A DNA stretch of 64,000 nt, from NCBI GenBank assembly GCA_022008415.1, contig JAIRBC010000006.1, positions 62,001-126,000 of the forward strand. The letters run 5' to 3'. The notes beneath the pieces are model-generated. The model was not told the DNA's origin, made no database searches, and saw only the letters and a list, made by a program, of their open reading frames with translations. The DNA is from Cerina litoralis (lineage in GTDB: Bacteria; Bacteroidota; Bacteroidia; Flavobacteriales; Flavobacteriaceae). Shown piece by piece: positions 1 to 9,826 of this stretch. The position numbers and the translations under genes are program-made. Each line of letters begins with the position of its first letter. Within the stretch, counting starts at the first letter, position 1.

Positions 1-1
1 A

Positions 2-1333
2 GCCATTAATATGGCACCGTTGGCAGCACCTACATGGGCAGATTGGACCACCACCAATTATCCCCAGGACGACGATCTTCGGAACCAGGTAAAGAACGAC
101 CAGAAATACGAATGGACCATAGGTTATGCAAATGGTTTAATCAGCAACAATTTAAGGGACCGATTGAGCTTTTTTTGGAGCAACCATTTGGTGACCGAAT
201 TAAAAGTATATCAATATCTTCCCTATCTATATTATTACACGGACTGTTTACAGCGGAATGCCATTGGAAATTTTAGGACTTTTGTCCATGAAATGGGCAC
301 AACGAGTGCCATGCTCTATTATTTGGACGGAGCCTACAATAGAAAAGGGGAACCCAATGAAAATTACGGCCGGGAACTTTACGAACTTTTTACCTTGGGG
401 GAAGGCAATGGGTATACCGAACAGGATATCATAGAAACCTCCCGGGCCCTGACCGGTTACGTAAACCGAGGGCAGATCAAAGAACCGATTACGTTTGATC
501 CAACAGAGTTCGATGAAGGGAGCAAGACTATTTTTGGACAGACCGGCAATTGGGGTTATGACGATGTTATAAACATCCTTTTTACCCAACGCCCCAATGA
601 AATTGCAAATTTTATCTGTAAAAAACTCTATGAATTTTTTGTGCATCCAGATTCCGACGACGCCGCCGGTAACGCGGAGATGATCATACAGGGAATGGCA
701 AACACATTCGTCCAAAGCAATTTTGAGATTGCCCCGGTCCTTTCCCAACTGTTTAAAAGCCAGCATTTTTTTGACGACGAGGCCATTGGGGTAATCATTA
801 AAAGTCCGTTTGATATTTCGTTGAACTTGGTCAATGAGACTAATTTTACCTATACGGACGAGGATGTTTCGTTTATGCTGAATTCGTGCCGTTTGCTGGG
901 TCAAGAACTTTTTGATCCGCCGGAGGTCCAGGGTTGGCAGCGGAACAGGACGTGGATAAACACCAATTTTATGATTGGTAGGTGGATTACGACCGAGGTG
1001 CTCTTGGAGCGGTTTTGGCAGAACGATAAAGAACAGTTCCGCACCCTGGCCATGGATGCGGTCGGAACTGCAAACAGCAGTACCAGCAATCCGAGAATAG
1101 TTACGGAAGCGCTGGTCAATAAGTTTTTGCCCAAGGGATTACTAACCGAAGCCGACTTTAACAATGCCCTATCCGTATTCACCATCGAGGACGTGCCCCA
1201 GACCTACTATGGATCGGATTATATACCAGGTGGCCAAGGAATTTGGATTTTGAGTATAAGCATGGAGGTGCCCACCCAGGTATACTTATTGCTGCTTCAC
1301 CTTATAAGACAACCCGAATTTCAATTAAAATAA
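2..1333 (+). CDS. DUF1800 family protein, 5' end cut by window
   Basis: The frame is open to the left window edge, so the true start lies upstream; the first ATG at 11 is probably internal. The 440 residues after it match the DUF1800 family seen beside DUF1501 genes: a block reading FWSNHLVTELKV near residue 52, then NYGRELYELFTLGEGNGYT and an RALTGY motif, and near the end PPEVQGW. The family is mostly secreted or periplasmic and has no firmly established reaction. The next gene (DUF1501) begins 11 bp downstream, so the two are very likely co-transcribed, as they are in many Bacteroidota. Family call is firm, biochemical function unknown. Confidence 0.85.
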   Translation, partial: AINMAPLAAPTWADWTTTNYPQDDDLRNQVKNDQKYEWTIGYANGLISNNLRDRLSFFWSNHLVTELKVYQYLPYLYYYTDCLQRNAIGNFRTFVHEMGTTSAMLYYLDGAYNRKGEPNENYGRELYELFTLGEGNGYTEQDIIETSRALTGYVNRGQIKEPITFDPTEFDEGSKTIFGQTGNWGYDDVINILFTQRPNEIANFICKKLYEFFVHPDSDDAAGNAEMIIQGMANTFVQSNFEIAPVLSQLFKSQHFFDDEAIGVIIKSPFDISLNLVNETNFTYTDEDVSFMLNSCRLLGQELFDPPEVQGWQRNRTWINTNFMIGRWITTEVLLERFWQNDKEQFRTLAMDAVGTANSSTSNPRIVTEALVNKFLPKGLLTEADFNNALSVFTIEDVPQTYYGSDYIPGGQGIWILSISMEVPTQVYLLLLHLIRQPEFQLK

Positions 1334-1344
1334 TACCTACGACC

Positions 1345-3054
1345 ATGTGCAACACCCATCATAGAACTATAAATATAAATGGCCAGGAAGAACACGACCT
1401 GGAGCACAAAGTCTGGAGTAGACGGTCGTTTTTGCAAGCTTTGGGCATCGCCGGGTCGGGTTCCATAATGTTGGGCAGTAATATGCTTACAGCCTCCGCA
1501 CCTTCACCCTTAACGGCTGCAATTGCCGCTTCGGAGACCGATAAGATATTGGTGCTTATTCGTTTGTCCGGGGGTAACGATGGTCTAAGCACCGTAATAC
1601 CCATAGAACAATACGACGCCTATGCAAATGCGAGGCCCAATATTTATATCCCGGAAAGTAAGGTGTTAAAATTGACCGATGAATTCGGGGTCCCATCCTA
1701 TATGAAATCGCTACAACCACTTTGGGCAGAAGGACAGTTTAAGGCCGTACATGGAGTAGGATACGAAAACCAGAACCTTTCGCACTTTACGGGGTCTGAT
1801 ATTTTTGCCAATACCGACCTTACTACCTCGGGTTTTTCAGGAGAAAGGACCGGTTGGATGGGCCGTTTTTTTGAGCACGAATATCCCGATTATTTGATCA
1901 ATCCGCCCGCTTCACCCGCTGCGATACAAGTGGGGAATTATGGGAGTTTGGTGTTTCAGGGAAAAGAGACCAACTATGCTTTTGTAACTTCCAACATCGA
2001 TCAGTTGGAACAAATAGCGGCAACCGGTGTCACTTATGACCTGGACGAAACCCTGTTTAACAATTGCATGTACGGGGATCAGTTAAAATTTTTAAGGGGC
2101 ATGGCCAATACTACCTACGAATATTCGGGTATAATTCATGAAGCCTACGAGCGTGGAAGAAACCAGGTGGAATACCAGGACAATGGCTTTGCGAGACAAT
2201 TGGCCCTTTTGGCAAGGTTGATCAAGGGGAATTTGGGAACCAAAGTATATATGATTTCTTTAGGTGGATTCGATACGCATGGCAACCAGCCTTTGGTCCA
2301 TGAACGCTTGATGAGCAATCTGTCTACGGCAGTAAACGATTTTTACGATGATTTGGCTTTTACCGAACAGGACAACAAGGTACTTAGTATGACCTTCTCC
2401 GAATTTGGTAGACGGGTTTTTGAAAACGGATCCAATGGTACCGACCACGGTAAAGCCGCACCCACGTTATTTTTTGGAAAAGGTCTCAACGGTAGCGCCT
2501 TTGTAGGCGAACACCCCGAGTTGGACAATCCGGACGGCAGGGGAAATTTGGAAATGACCATGGATTTTAGGGACCTGTACGCCACGGTTTTGGCAGAATG
2601 GCTCTGTGTGCCCAGGGCATTGGTAGAGGAACATTTGTTGGGTTATACCTATACTCCGGTTAATCTAGGCTTTAACTGTAGTGGAGAGGAGTTCCCGGAG
2701 ATTGCCTACAGCGATGGGGAGCCTACCATACCCTCACAGCCCGGTTTGCCGACGGATCCCGATGGCGTAGACCCCAATCCAGAATTGTTGGACGCCATTG
2801 TTCATAAACCTTTTTATCCGGATAGCGATACTCCTTCCATATACCTGCAGATTCCATTTAGCGCCCACGTAGACATACAATTATACAATATTCTGGGACA
2901 GAATGTGGGAACGTTGTTCAACGAGATGATGATGGAAGGTGCTACAGAAATCAATGTCAAGGAGCGGTTACACAGACCCTTGGCTACCGGAAAATACATA
3001 TATAGAATTCAGGTACAGAACCAGAAAATGAGTAAATCCATTATGGTCGCTTAA
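1345..3054 (+). CDS. DUF1501 family protein with Tat-like signal and T9SS type A sorting domain
   Basis: 569 residues from the ATG at 1345; the open frame runs back to 1243 but that would overlap the preceding gene. An SRRSFLQALG motif near residue 31 followed by a hydrophobic stretch looks like a twin-arginine signal. The body is a DUF1501 (sulfatase-like fold) domain with SGGNDGLSTVIP, a LGGFDTHGNQ motif and SEFGRRV. The last ~75 residues hold YNILGQ and LATGKYIYRI, typical of a type A T9SS C-terminal sorting domain. Expected location: exported across the inner membrane, then secreted or surface-anchored by T9SS. Partner of the upstream DUF1800 protein; the reaction is not known. Confidence 0.9.
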   Translation: MCNTHHRTININGQEEHDLEHKVWSRRSFLQALGIAGSGSIMLGSNMLTASAPSPLTAAIAASETDKILVLIRLSGGNDGLSTVIPIEQYDAYANARPNIYIPESKVLKLTDEFGVPSYMKSLQPLWAEGQFKAVHGVGYENQNLSHFTGSDIFANTDLTTSGFSGERTGWMGRFFEHEYPDYLINPPASPAAIQVGNYGSLVFQGKETNYAFVTSNIDQLEQIAATGVTYDLDETLFNNCMYGDQLKFLRGMANTTYEYSGIIHEAYERGRNQVEYQDNGFARQLALLARLIKGNLGTKVYMISLGGFDTHGNQPLVHERLMSNLSTAVNDFYDDLAFTEQDNKVLSMTFSEFGRRVFENGSNGTDHGKAAPTLFFGKGLNGSAFVGEHPELDNPDGRGNLEMTMDFRDLYATVLAEWLCVPRALVEEHLLGYTYTPVNLGFNCSGEEFPEIAYSDGEPTIPSQPGLPTDPDGVDPNPELLDAIVHKPFYPDSDTPSIYLQIPFSAHVDIQLYNILGQNVGTLFNEMMMEGATEINVKERLHRPLATGKYIYRIQVQNQKMSKSIMVA

Positions 3055-3095
3055 TCTACGTCCCCCGAGACCCTGATCATCAGGGTTGCTATGTA

Positions 3096-3172
3096 AAGGC
3101 CTTTATCGGTTCTGCCCCAAGTTCTGTGATTCTTATGGTACATATGGGAACCGATTGAAGGCCTTTCTTTTT
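3096..3172 (+). terminator. Inverted repeat with T-run after DUF1501 gene
   Basis: AAGGCCTTTATCGGTTC (3096-3112) is complementary to 3148-3165, which is followed by TTCTTTTTT. The loop is long (about 35 nt), so it could be a terminator or a remnant of a palindromic repeat. A second small perfect hairpin, CCCTGA-TCA-TCAGGG, lies just upstream at 3071-3085. Confidence 0.55.
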
Positions 3173-3206
3173 TAACACAATTAACCCACACCCTGTCAAA
3201 AATCTT

Positions 3207-3214
3207 TATTTTTG
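3207..3214 (+). promoter_or_regulatory. Probable -7 box for metG
   Basis: TATTTTTG matches the Bacteroidota TAnnTTTG box. It lies 18 bp before the ATG at 3232 and overlaps the alternative GTG at 3214, which argues that translation begins at 3232. No clear -33 TTG is seen at the usual spacing. Confidence 0.5.
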
Positions 3215-3231
3215 TGCCCAAACCAAAATTC

Positions 3232-5310
3232 ATGGCACAAGAACAACAGCGCCCAGCACGGTATACAATTACTTCGGCTCTTCCGTATACCAATGGGCCT
3301 ATTCATATCGGTCATTTGGCCGGGGTATATGTCCCCGCGGATATTTATGCCCGCTATTTGCGGCTTACCGGCAACGATGTCCTATTTGTTGGCGGGAGCG
3401 ACGAGCATGGCGTGGCCATTTCTATGAAAGCAAAGAAAGAAGGGGTGGCCCCGCAACAGATTATCGATAAATACCACGGCATCATCAAAAAATCCTTTGC
3501 AGACTTTGGGATTTCTTTCGATAATTATTCCAGGACCTCCTTGCCCGTACACCACAAAACAGCTTCGGATTTCTTTAAGAAACTTTACGACAAAGGCGAT
3601 TTTTTGGAGGAAACCACCGCGCAGTTGTATGATCCCGAGGCAGACCAGTTTCTTGCCGATCGTTTTGTCATTGGGACCTGTCCCAAATGCGGGCACAAGG
3701 AAGCCTACGGAGACCAATGCGAAAATTGCGGGTCATCGTTGAACGCTACGGATCTGATCGACCCAAAATCGACCATTTCCGGGGCCGTACCGACCTTGAA
3801 GGAAACCAAACATTGGTTTTTACCCTTGGAACGCTATGAGGATTTTCTTAAGGAATGGATTCTGGAAGGGCATAAAAGCGATTGGAAGCCCAACGTCTAT
3901 GGCCAGTGCAAATCTTGGATCGACGACGGATTAAAACCCCGAGCGGTGACCCGGGACCTAGATTGGGGAATCCCGGTACCGCTGAAAGGTGCCGAAGGCA
4001 AGGTGCTTTACGTTTGGTTCGATGCACCCATTGGTTATATTTCTTCCACCAAGGAATGGGCGGAACGGGAAGGTGTGGATTGGAAACCATATTGGATGGA
4101 CAAGGACACCAAATTGGTCCATTTTATCGGCAAGGACAACATTGTTTTCCATTGTATCATTTTCCCCTCTATGCTTAAAGCCCATGGCGATTTTATCCTC
4201 CCCGACAATGTGCCTGCGAATGAATTTTTGAACCTGGAAGGCCAAAAACTATCCACCTCCAAAAACTGGGCGGTGTGGTTGCACGAATACTTGGAAGAAT
4301 TCCCCAATATGCAGGATGTGTTGCGCTATACCTTAACCGCCAATGCCCCGGAGACCAAGGACAACGATTTTACATGGAAGGATTTTCAGGCCCGTAACAA
4401 CAATGAGCTAGTGGCCATTTTTGGCAATTTCATCAACAGGGTGGCGGTTCTGACGCATAAATACTATGACGGGGTTGTTCCAACACCTTCCAGTTTTGGT
4501 AAAGTGGACCTTGAAACCTTGGACACACTTAAAAAATACCCTGATATTATTTCGAGTTCCTTGGAACGCTACCGTTTTAGGGAAGCCGGACAGGAAGTGA
4601 TGAACCTGGCCCGTTTAGGCAACAAATACCTGGCCGACGAAGAACCATGGAAGGTTATAAAACAAGATGAAGATCGGGTGCGCACCATCATGTTTACCGC
4701 CTTACAGATTGCATCGGCATTGGCTATTTTGTGCGAGCCTTTTTTGCCATTTACCTCGGATAAATTGAAACAAATTTTAAACCTTTCGTCCACCTCGCCA
4801 AATAATCGATGGGAAGATGTGGCCAACGAGGATATATTGATTCGGGCCGGGCATCAAATCAATCAAGCCGAACTTCTTTTTAGCAAAGTAGAGGACGATG
4901 CCATCCAAGCCCAACTCGACAAATTAGAGGCCACCAAAAAAGCAAATGAAACCATGAACAAAGAAGCGGTTGCCCAAAAAGAAACCATAACATTCGAAGA
5001 TTTTTCCAAATTGGACATGCGGGTGGGGACCATAGTCGAAGCCGAAAAAATGGCCAAAGCGAAAAAATTATTGGTTTTAAAGGTCGATACGGGGCTGGAT
5101 ATACGTACGATCGTATCCGGTATTGCCGAGAGCTTTTCACCTGAGGAAATCGTGGGCAAGAAAGTAACCGTCTTGGTCAATTTGGCTCCCAGAACCCTGC
5201 GGGGAGTGGATAGTGAGGGTATGATCCTTATGACCGAAAATGCGGATGGAAAATTGGTCTTCTTAAATCCCGACGAAGCCGGAGTGGATAATGGGGAAGC
5301 GATAAATTAA
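3232..5310 (+). CDS. metG: Methionyl-tRNA synthetase with C-terminal tRNA-binding domain
   Basis: 692 residues from the ATG at 3232 (a GTG at 3214 lies inside the promoter box). It charges tRNA-Met with methionine in the cytoplasm. The class I HIGH signature is seen at residues ~25-28 ([10 protein letters not shown]). A zinc knuckle, CPKCG then CENCG, follows at ~145-165. The KMSKS-type loop reads KLSTSKN. The last ~110 residues form an EMAP/Trbp111-like OB domain ([27 protein letters not shown]), the longer dimeric MetG form usual in Bacteroidota. It stands alone, between a possible terminator and a repeat-bearing gap. Confidence 0.98.
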   Translation: MAQEQQRPARYTITSALPYTNGPIHIGHLAGVYVPADIYARYLRLTGNDVLFVGGSDEHGVAISMKAKKEGVAPQQIIDKYHGIIKKSFADFGISFDNYSRTSLPVHHKTASDFFKKLYDKGDFLEETTAQLYDPEADQFLADRFVIGTCPKCGHKEAYGDQCENCGSSLNATDLIDPKSTISGAVPTLKETKHWFLPLERYEDFLKEWILEGHKSDWKPNVYGQCKSWIDDGLKPRAVTRDLDWGIPVPLKGAEGKVLYVWFDAPIGYISSTKEWAEREGVDWKPYWMDKDTKLVHFIGKDNIVFHCIIFPSMLKAHGDFILPDNVPANEFLNLEGQKLSTSKNWAVWLHEYLEEFPNMQDVLRYTLTANAPETKDNDFTWKDFQARNNNELVAIFGNFINRVAVLTHKYYDGVVPTPSSFGKVDLETLDTLKKYPDIISSSLERYRFREAGQEVMNLARLGNKYLADEEPWKVIKQDEDRVRTIMFTALQIASALAILCEPFLPFTSDKLKQILNLSSTSPNNRWEDVANEDILIRAGHQINQAELLFSKVEDDAIQAQLDKLEATKKANETMNKEAVAQKETITFEDFSKLDMRVGTIVEAEKMAKAKKLLVLKVDTGLDIRTIVSGIAESFSPEEIVGKKVTVLVNLAPRTLRGVDSEGMILMTENADGKLVFLNPDEAGVDNGEAIN

Positions 5311-5375
5311 GGAGCCCCCAAGGGAGAAAATGAAAGCTCCGCAGATCAAATTTATGTCGATGATCAATATTTGTC

Positions 5376-5436
5376 CTCCCCGTCATCCTGAGCACAGTCG
5401 ATGGGCAAGGCGAGGTGCCGAAGGCGGAGGGGTGAA
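5376..5436. repeat. Intergenic repeat sequence between metG and the lipoprotein gene
   Basis: The stretch begins CCCGTCATCCTGAGCACAG and runs into GGTGCCGAAGGCGG (5414-5427). That 14-mer recurs exactly at 27390-27403, also in a palindrome-rich gap, so this is probably a dispersed intergenic element rather than a gene. A TAGTTTTG box at 5448-5455 just after it could be the promoter of the lipoprotein gene. Confidence 0.5.
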
Positions 5437-5501
5437 TGATGATAATTTAGTTTTGGCCCGGGTTTTGTAATGCATGTGGTTCATTCTTTAAAATTCTAAT
5501 C

Positions 5502-6272
5502 ATGCAAAAATTAAATACAATTATATTTTTACTGTTAATTGTTATAGTTGCCGGGTGTAAATCTACCCAACAAACAAGGGAGAAAGAAACACTAACGACG
5601 ACGGATAACAGCAAAACCTCCTTGGATTGGGACGGAGTTTATGTGGGTACCTTACCATGTGCCGACTGTCCCGGAATCGCGACGGAAATGGAGCTGAACA
5701 AGGATCAAACATTTAGTTTAAGAGAAACTTATATGGAAAGGGATGTCGCTCCCCGTGTTAGCGAGGGTACTTTTTCATGGAACAAGCAAGGCAGTACCAT
5801 CACGCTAAATTCCAATGGCAAGGAAATAGCCAGTTATTTGGTTGGCGAAAATACCTTGATTCGATTAGGCATGAAAGGAAAGAGGATTACCGGCGCTTTG
5901 GCCGACCATTACAACCTCGAAAAAAAGCAAATTAAAATTACGGGTACGCGTTGGAAGTTGACCGAGCTTCGTGGGCAAAAGGTGAATCACAGCTCGGCGT
6001 TTATAGTTTTTTCGACCGAAAACAATAGGGTCTACGGCAATAGTGGGTGCAATAATTTTTCAGGCAGCTTTGAACTAAAAAAGGGAAACCAAATAGGCCT
6101 TTCACAACTAGCCTCCACTAGGATGGCATGCCCCGACATGGACTCGGAACAAGCTTTTCTTTCCGCAATGGGAATGGTGGATAATTATTCAATTTCTGGG
6201 GGTACGCTTTTGATGAATAAGGCCCGGATGGCTCCTTTGGCCCGATTTGAAGCTGATTTTTCAGAGAAATAA
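5502..6272 (+). CDS. Lipoprotein with NlpE-like N-terminal domain and META domain
   Basis: 256 residues. A short signal ends in a lipobox (VAGC, Cys ~19), so the mature protein is lipid-anchored. Residues ~43-105 resemble the NlpE N-terminal barrel: YVGTLPCADCPGI contains the CxxC motif. Residues ~145-250 are a META domain (TRWKLTELRG, YGNSGCNNFSGSF, RMACPD). Proteins with this pair are linked to envelope stress or heat-induced secreted factors; the exact ligand is unknown. It sits alone between metG and tex. Confidence 0.85.
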   Translation: MQKLNTIIFLLLIVIVAGCKSTQQTREKETLTTTDNSKTSLDWDGVYVGTLPCADCPGIATEMELNKDQTFSLRETYMERDVAPRVSEGTFSWNKQGSTITLNSNGKEIASYLVGENTLIRLGMKGKRITGALADHYNLEKKQIKITGTRWKLTELRGQKVNHSSAFIVFSTENNRVYGNSGCNNFSGSFELKKGNQIGLSQLASTRMACPDMDSEQAFLSAMGMVDNYSISGGTLLMNKARMAPLARFEADFSEK

Positions 6273-6383
6273 CTTTTGGCAATTTGCTATGCGCTATACG
6301 CCGTGCGGCCAATGTGGCACGTTAATCTCAAATGTCGATACCAAGACGATTTTACCGGATAATCATATATTTTATACCGCGAC

Positions 6384-8504
6384 ATGATTTCATTTATCAC
6401 TTCCCATACCCAATTTCCCGAACAATCGGTAAAGAATACGGTGCAGCTCTTGGACGAGGCCTGTACCATTCCTTTTATTTCTAGATACCGCAAAGAGCGA
6501 ACGGGGAATCTGGACGAGGTGCAAATAGGGGAAATCGTAAAGTACAAAGAGCTGTTCGAAGCCCTTGAGAAAAGGAAAAAGTCGATACTAAAGACTTTGG
6601 AAGAGTCCGATGTGCTAACAAAGGAATTGGCCGATCAGATTAACGCGGCCAAGGACTTGGTGCAATTGGAAGATTTATACCTGCCTTTTAAAAAGAAACG
6701 CCAGACCAAATCGGAGACGGCCAAAAACAATGGATTGGAGCCTTTGGCCAAGATCATCATGGCGCAACGGACGGATAATCTGGATTATATGGCCTCCCAA
6801 TATTTGAACGAGGTTATCGAGAACAAGGTCCAAGCTATGGAAGGTGCACGGCATATCATCGCCGAGTGGATCAACGAGCGGTCGGATATCCGGAACCAGA
6901 TCCGCCATCAACTGCAGAAGTTTGCCATAATAAGCACCAAGGTGGTGTCCTCCAAAAAAGAAGAGGAAAAGGCCCAAAAATATCGAGATTATTTTGATTG
7001 GAGCGAGCCGCTGTCCCGTTGCCCCTCCCATCGATTGTTGGCTGTTTTGAGAGCTGAAAACGAGGGATTTATAAGAGTTTCAATCGAAATCGATTCGGAA
7101 AGGGCAATTTCCAAAATGGAGGACAGGATCATAAGATCCAATAGTTCTTGTGCGGAACAAATCCGATTAGCCGTTCAGGATGCCTATAAGCGTTTGTTGT
7201 TTCCATCACTTTCCAACGAAATATTAAAAAACGCCAAGGAAAGGGCAGACGATGCCGCCATTACCGTGTTTGCAAAAAATTTAAAGCAATTGTTGTTGGG
7301 CGCCCCGTTGGGGGAGAAGCGCATCTTGGCCATAGATCCAGGGTTTAGGACGGGCTGTAAGGTGGTTTGCCTGAATGCCCAAGGCGATTTGCTGCACAAC
7401 GAAACCATTTATCCACACCCTCCAAAAAGCGATACCAAGGGGGCCATAAAAAAGATAAGCTCCCTGGCCGATGCGTACAAAATCGAAGCTATCGCCATAG
7501 GCAACGGAACTGCCTCTAGGGAAACCGAGCACTTTATAAAACGCATCGCCTTTAAAAATGAGATCGAAGTATTTGTGGTCAGTGAAGCTGGAGCTTCGAT
7601 CTATTCGGCTTCCAAAATAGCGAGGGACGAATTCCCCAATTACGATGTTACGGTTCGCGGGGCCGTATCCATCGGCCGGCGATTGGCCGATCCATTGGCC
7701 GAACTTGTAAAGATAGACCCCAAATCGATCGGTGTGGGGCAATATCAACACGATGTAGACCAGACCAAATTAAAATCCTCCTTGGATACGGTGGTGGAAA
7801 GTTGTGTAAACTTTGTTGGGGTCAACGTAAATACCGCAAGCACATCCCTGTTGGCCTATGTTTCTGGGATTGGGCCCAAATTGGCGGAAGGCATCGTGAA
7901 TTATCGGAATGAAAATGGCCCTTTTTCTTCTAGGTTCGACATAAAAGAAGTACCCCGATTGGGGGAGAAGGCCTTTGAACAAGGAGCTGCTTTTCTAAGA
8001 ATCAAGGACGCCAAGAATCCGTTGGATGATTCGGCCGTGCATCCGGAAAGCTACCCGGTCGTGGAGAAAATGGCAAAGGCCCAAAAACTGGGGATAACGG
8101 ATTTGATAGGTAACAAAAAAGTACTGCAAGGTTTGGATTTAAACGAGTATGTTACCGAAAATATCGGAATTCCAACGCTTGGGGATATTGTGAATGAATT
8201 GGAAAAGCCAGGGCTGGACAGACGGGAAAAAGCCAAGATCTTTACTTTTAATCAAAACATCAGGTCGATAACCGATTTAAATCGAGGGCAGTTATTACCT
8301 GGAATCGTAAACAACATCACCAATTTTGGCTGCTTTGTGGATATCGGCATCAAAGAAAGCGGCCTGATACACATCTCCAACCTGTCGGACTCCTTTGTAA
8401 ATGATGTCAACGAACACGTTAGCCTGCACCAACAGATTATCGTAAAGGTTTTGGACGTGGACATTCCCAGAAAACGGATACAGTTAGGGCTGCAGAAGGG
8501 GTAG
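6384..8504 (+). CDS. tex: Tex family RNA-binding transcription accessory protein
   Basis: 706 residues, the usual length for Tex. N-terminal helical region with PFISRYRKERTGNLDEV; a YqgF/RNase H-like domain at ~325-450 (LAIDPGFRTGCKV); helix-hairpin-helix motifs at ~490-560 (LLAYVSGIGPKLAEGIV); a C-terminal S1 domain at ~630-705 (GIVNNITNFGCFVDIGI, SGLIHISNLSD). Tex binds nucleic acid and affects transcription or RNA fate in other bacteria; its precise role here cannot be read from sequence. A TATATTTT stretch shortly before the ATG may be its promoter. Confidence 0.95.
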   Translation: MISFITSHTQFPEQSVKNTVQLLDEACTIPFISRYRKERTGNLDEVQIGEIVKYKELFEALEKRKKSILKTLEESDVLTKELADQINAAKDLVQLEDLYLPFKKKRQTKSETAKNNGLEPLAKIIMAQRTDNLDYMASQYLNEVIENKVQAMEGARHIIAEWINERSDIRNQIRHQLQKFAIISTKVVSSKKEEEKAQKYRDYFDWSEPLSRCPSHRLLAVLRAENEGFIRVSIEIDSERAISKMEDRIIRSNSSCAEQIRLAVQDAYKRLLFPSLSNEILKNAKERADDAAITVFAKNLKQLLLGAPLGEKRILAIDPGFRTGCKVVCLNAQGDLLHNETIYPHPPKSDTKGAIKKISSLADAYKIEAIAIGNGTASRETEHFIKRIAFKNEIEVFVVSEAGASIYSASKIARDEFPNYDVTVRGAVSIGRRLADPLAELVKIDPKSIGVGQYQHDVDQTKLKSSLDTVVESCVNFVGVNVNTASTSLLAYVSGIGPKLAEGIVNYRNENGPFSSRFDIKEVPRLGEKAFEQGAAFLRIKDAKNPLDDSAVHPESYPVVEKMAKAQKLGITDLIGNKKVLQGLDLNEYVTENIGIPTLGDIVNELEKPGLDRREKAKIFTFNQNIRSITDLNRGQLLPGIVNNITNFGCFVDIGIKESGLIHISNLSDSFVNDVNEHVSLHQQIIVKVLDVDIPRKRIQLGLQKG

Positions 8505-8549
8505 TTGTTGCTTTTTGTGATTTCAACAAGAATTCTTTTGTGTAAATAG

Positions 8550-8750
8550 GTTCCCCATGTAGGGGGAACTATATACATATTCAAACGACTACAAACGTTT
8601 GTAACCGAATATAAACGAAAGTAATCAATTCCCAACCGAATGTGCTGATTATGAGGGCGTAGGTTTGTACCGTTGAGTCCAGATAAGGATATTTCTACTT
8701 AAAACAAATGGATTTGACACGATTGAAAAGATCCTGAAACGCTTTCAGGA
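8550..8750 (+). promoter_or_regulatory. Palindrome-rich upstream region of ssb
   Basis: This non-coding gap (8505-8786) holds three inverted repeats: GTTCCCC...GGGGAAC (8550-8569), the perfect palindrome ACAAACGTTTGT (8591-8602), and TCCTGAAACGCTTTCAGGA (8732-8750). A TAGGTTTG box at 8660-8667 fits a Bacteroidota -7 element. None has a T-run typical of a terminator. The ACAAACGTTTGT site looks operator-like, but no regulator can be named. Confidence 0.45.
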
Positions 8751-8786
8751 TAAAGTATTAACTGTTTAACCTTAAAAATTAGTATT

Positions 8787-9119
8787 ATGAACGCACTTAG
8801 AAACAAAGTACAGTTGATTGGACACTTGGGCAACGACCCGGAAATCGTAAACTTGGAAAGCGGGACCAAACTGGCCAAATTTTCCATCGCTACCAACGAG
8901 ACCTACAAAAACGCCAAAGGCGAAAAAGTAGAGGACACCCAGTGGCACAATATCGTGGCCTGGGGCAAGACCGCAGAGATCGTAGAAAGCTACCTCACCA
9001 AGGGAAAGGAAGTCGCCATAGAGGGCAAGCTTACCAACCGAGCCTACGAAACCAAGACGGGTGAGAAGAGGTACTATACCGAAATTAAATGCAACGAGCT
9101 TTTGATGCTGGGGAAATAA
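8787..9119 (+). CDS. ssb: Short single-stranded DNA-binding protein (paralogue)
   Basis: 110 residues, an OB-fold SSB: NKVQLIGHLGNDPEIV at the start, SIATNETYKN, TQWHNIVAWGKTAEI, then GKLTNRAYETKTGEKRY. It protects single-stranded DNA. It ends right after the OB core (LLMLGK) and lacks the acidic C-terminal tail ending in DDDLPF that the second ssb at 54792 has, so it probably cannot recruit the usual SSB partners. Monocistronic: it follows a long regulatory gap and is followed by a strong terminator. Likely the accessory copy, the other being the housekeeping one. Confidence 0.95.
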   Translation: MNALRNKVQLIGHLGNDPEIVNLESGTKLAKFSIATNETYKNAKGEKVEDTQWHNIVAWGKTAEIVESYLTKGKEVAIEGKLTNRAYETKTGEKRYYTEIKCNELLMLGK

Positions 9120-9144
9120 CCCCTCCCTTCGATACTAGATTTAA

Positions 9145-9176
9145 AATCCCCGTCTTTTCTTGGCGGGGATTTTTTT
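9145..9176 (+). terminator. Rho-independent terminator of ssb
   Basis: AATCCCCG (9145-9152) pairs with CGGGGATT (9164-9171) with an 11-nt loop, followed by a T-run to 9176. It lies 25 bp after the ssb stop codon. Confidence 0.85.
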
Positions 9177-9281
9177 ATTAAAAGCTAGGGTTTATTTAAC
9201 TTGCATCGGAGATAAAATTATGTTTTTGCTTACTTTCAATGTTAGTAGAAAGAAGCCAATCGCTTTCAATTTATCATCCAC

Positions 9282-9617
9282 TCAAGGGTGGCCTTTCAAT
9301 TTTCGTTCTGTCAAATATATCGTCAAAACCATGCCTATAGACCACAGAACCATGGTTGTAAACCTGGTTAAGCTACCTTGTTCAAAAATCATATCGATTA
9401 AAATTTGGTATAAAATGACAATAATGGAAACTACCAAACCGATGTTTGCACTTGTTTTCTGTGCCAGCACCCAATTACGCATGTTCTTCTTTGAATTTCT
9501 CGTCCTATAGCCATACCACGAATTTATATTCTTGGGCGGAAATATCTTTAAAATACCCATTGCAATTATTGAAATCACTCCAATGGGGAAGGAAATTAAG
9601 CTAGTGATCAGTTCCAT
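9282..9617 (-). CDS. SdpI family membrane protein
   Basis: 111 residues with three predicted membrane segments. The SdpI signature is present: FPPKNINSWYGYRTRNSKKN followed by W and a short acidic/basic loop. SdpI of Bacillus is an immunity protein and signal receptor for the SDP toxin; most other members are uncharacterised, so no immunity role should be assumed here. The gene faces the ssb gene and its upstream side runs directly into a tandem 7-bp repeat tract at 9662 onward. Confidence 0.8.
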   Translation of the reverse strand: MELITSLISFPIGVISIIAMGILKIFPPKNINSWYGYRTRNSKKNMRNWVLAQKTSANIGLVVSIIVILYQILIDMIFEQGSLTRFTTMVLWSIGMVLTIYLTERKLKGHP

Positions 9618-9661
9618 AATTTTTGAAATAGTTTACTTCGACAAATGGTATTCCTTAATAT

Positions 9662-9823
<162 letters not shown>

Positions 9824-9826
9824 TCC

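Noticed and set aside
248-904. 218-residue minus-strand frame
   Set aside because: Lies fully inside the DUF1800 gene in antisense; no similarity and poor amino-acid composition. A shadow of the real gene.
3214-3231. GTG start giving six more residues of MetG
   Set aside because: The GTG overlaps a TATTTTTG promoter box; the ATG at 3232 is the better start.
9160-9510. 116-residue plus-strand frame
   Set aside because: Antisense to the SdpI gene and begins in the ssb terminator; no recognisable domain.
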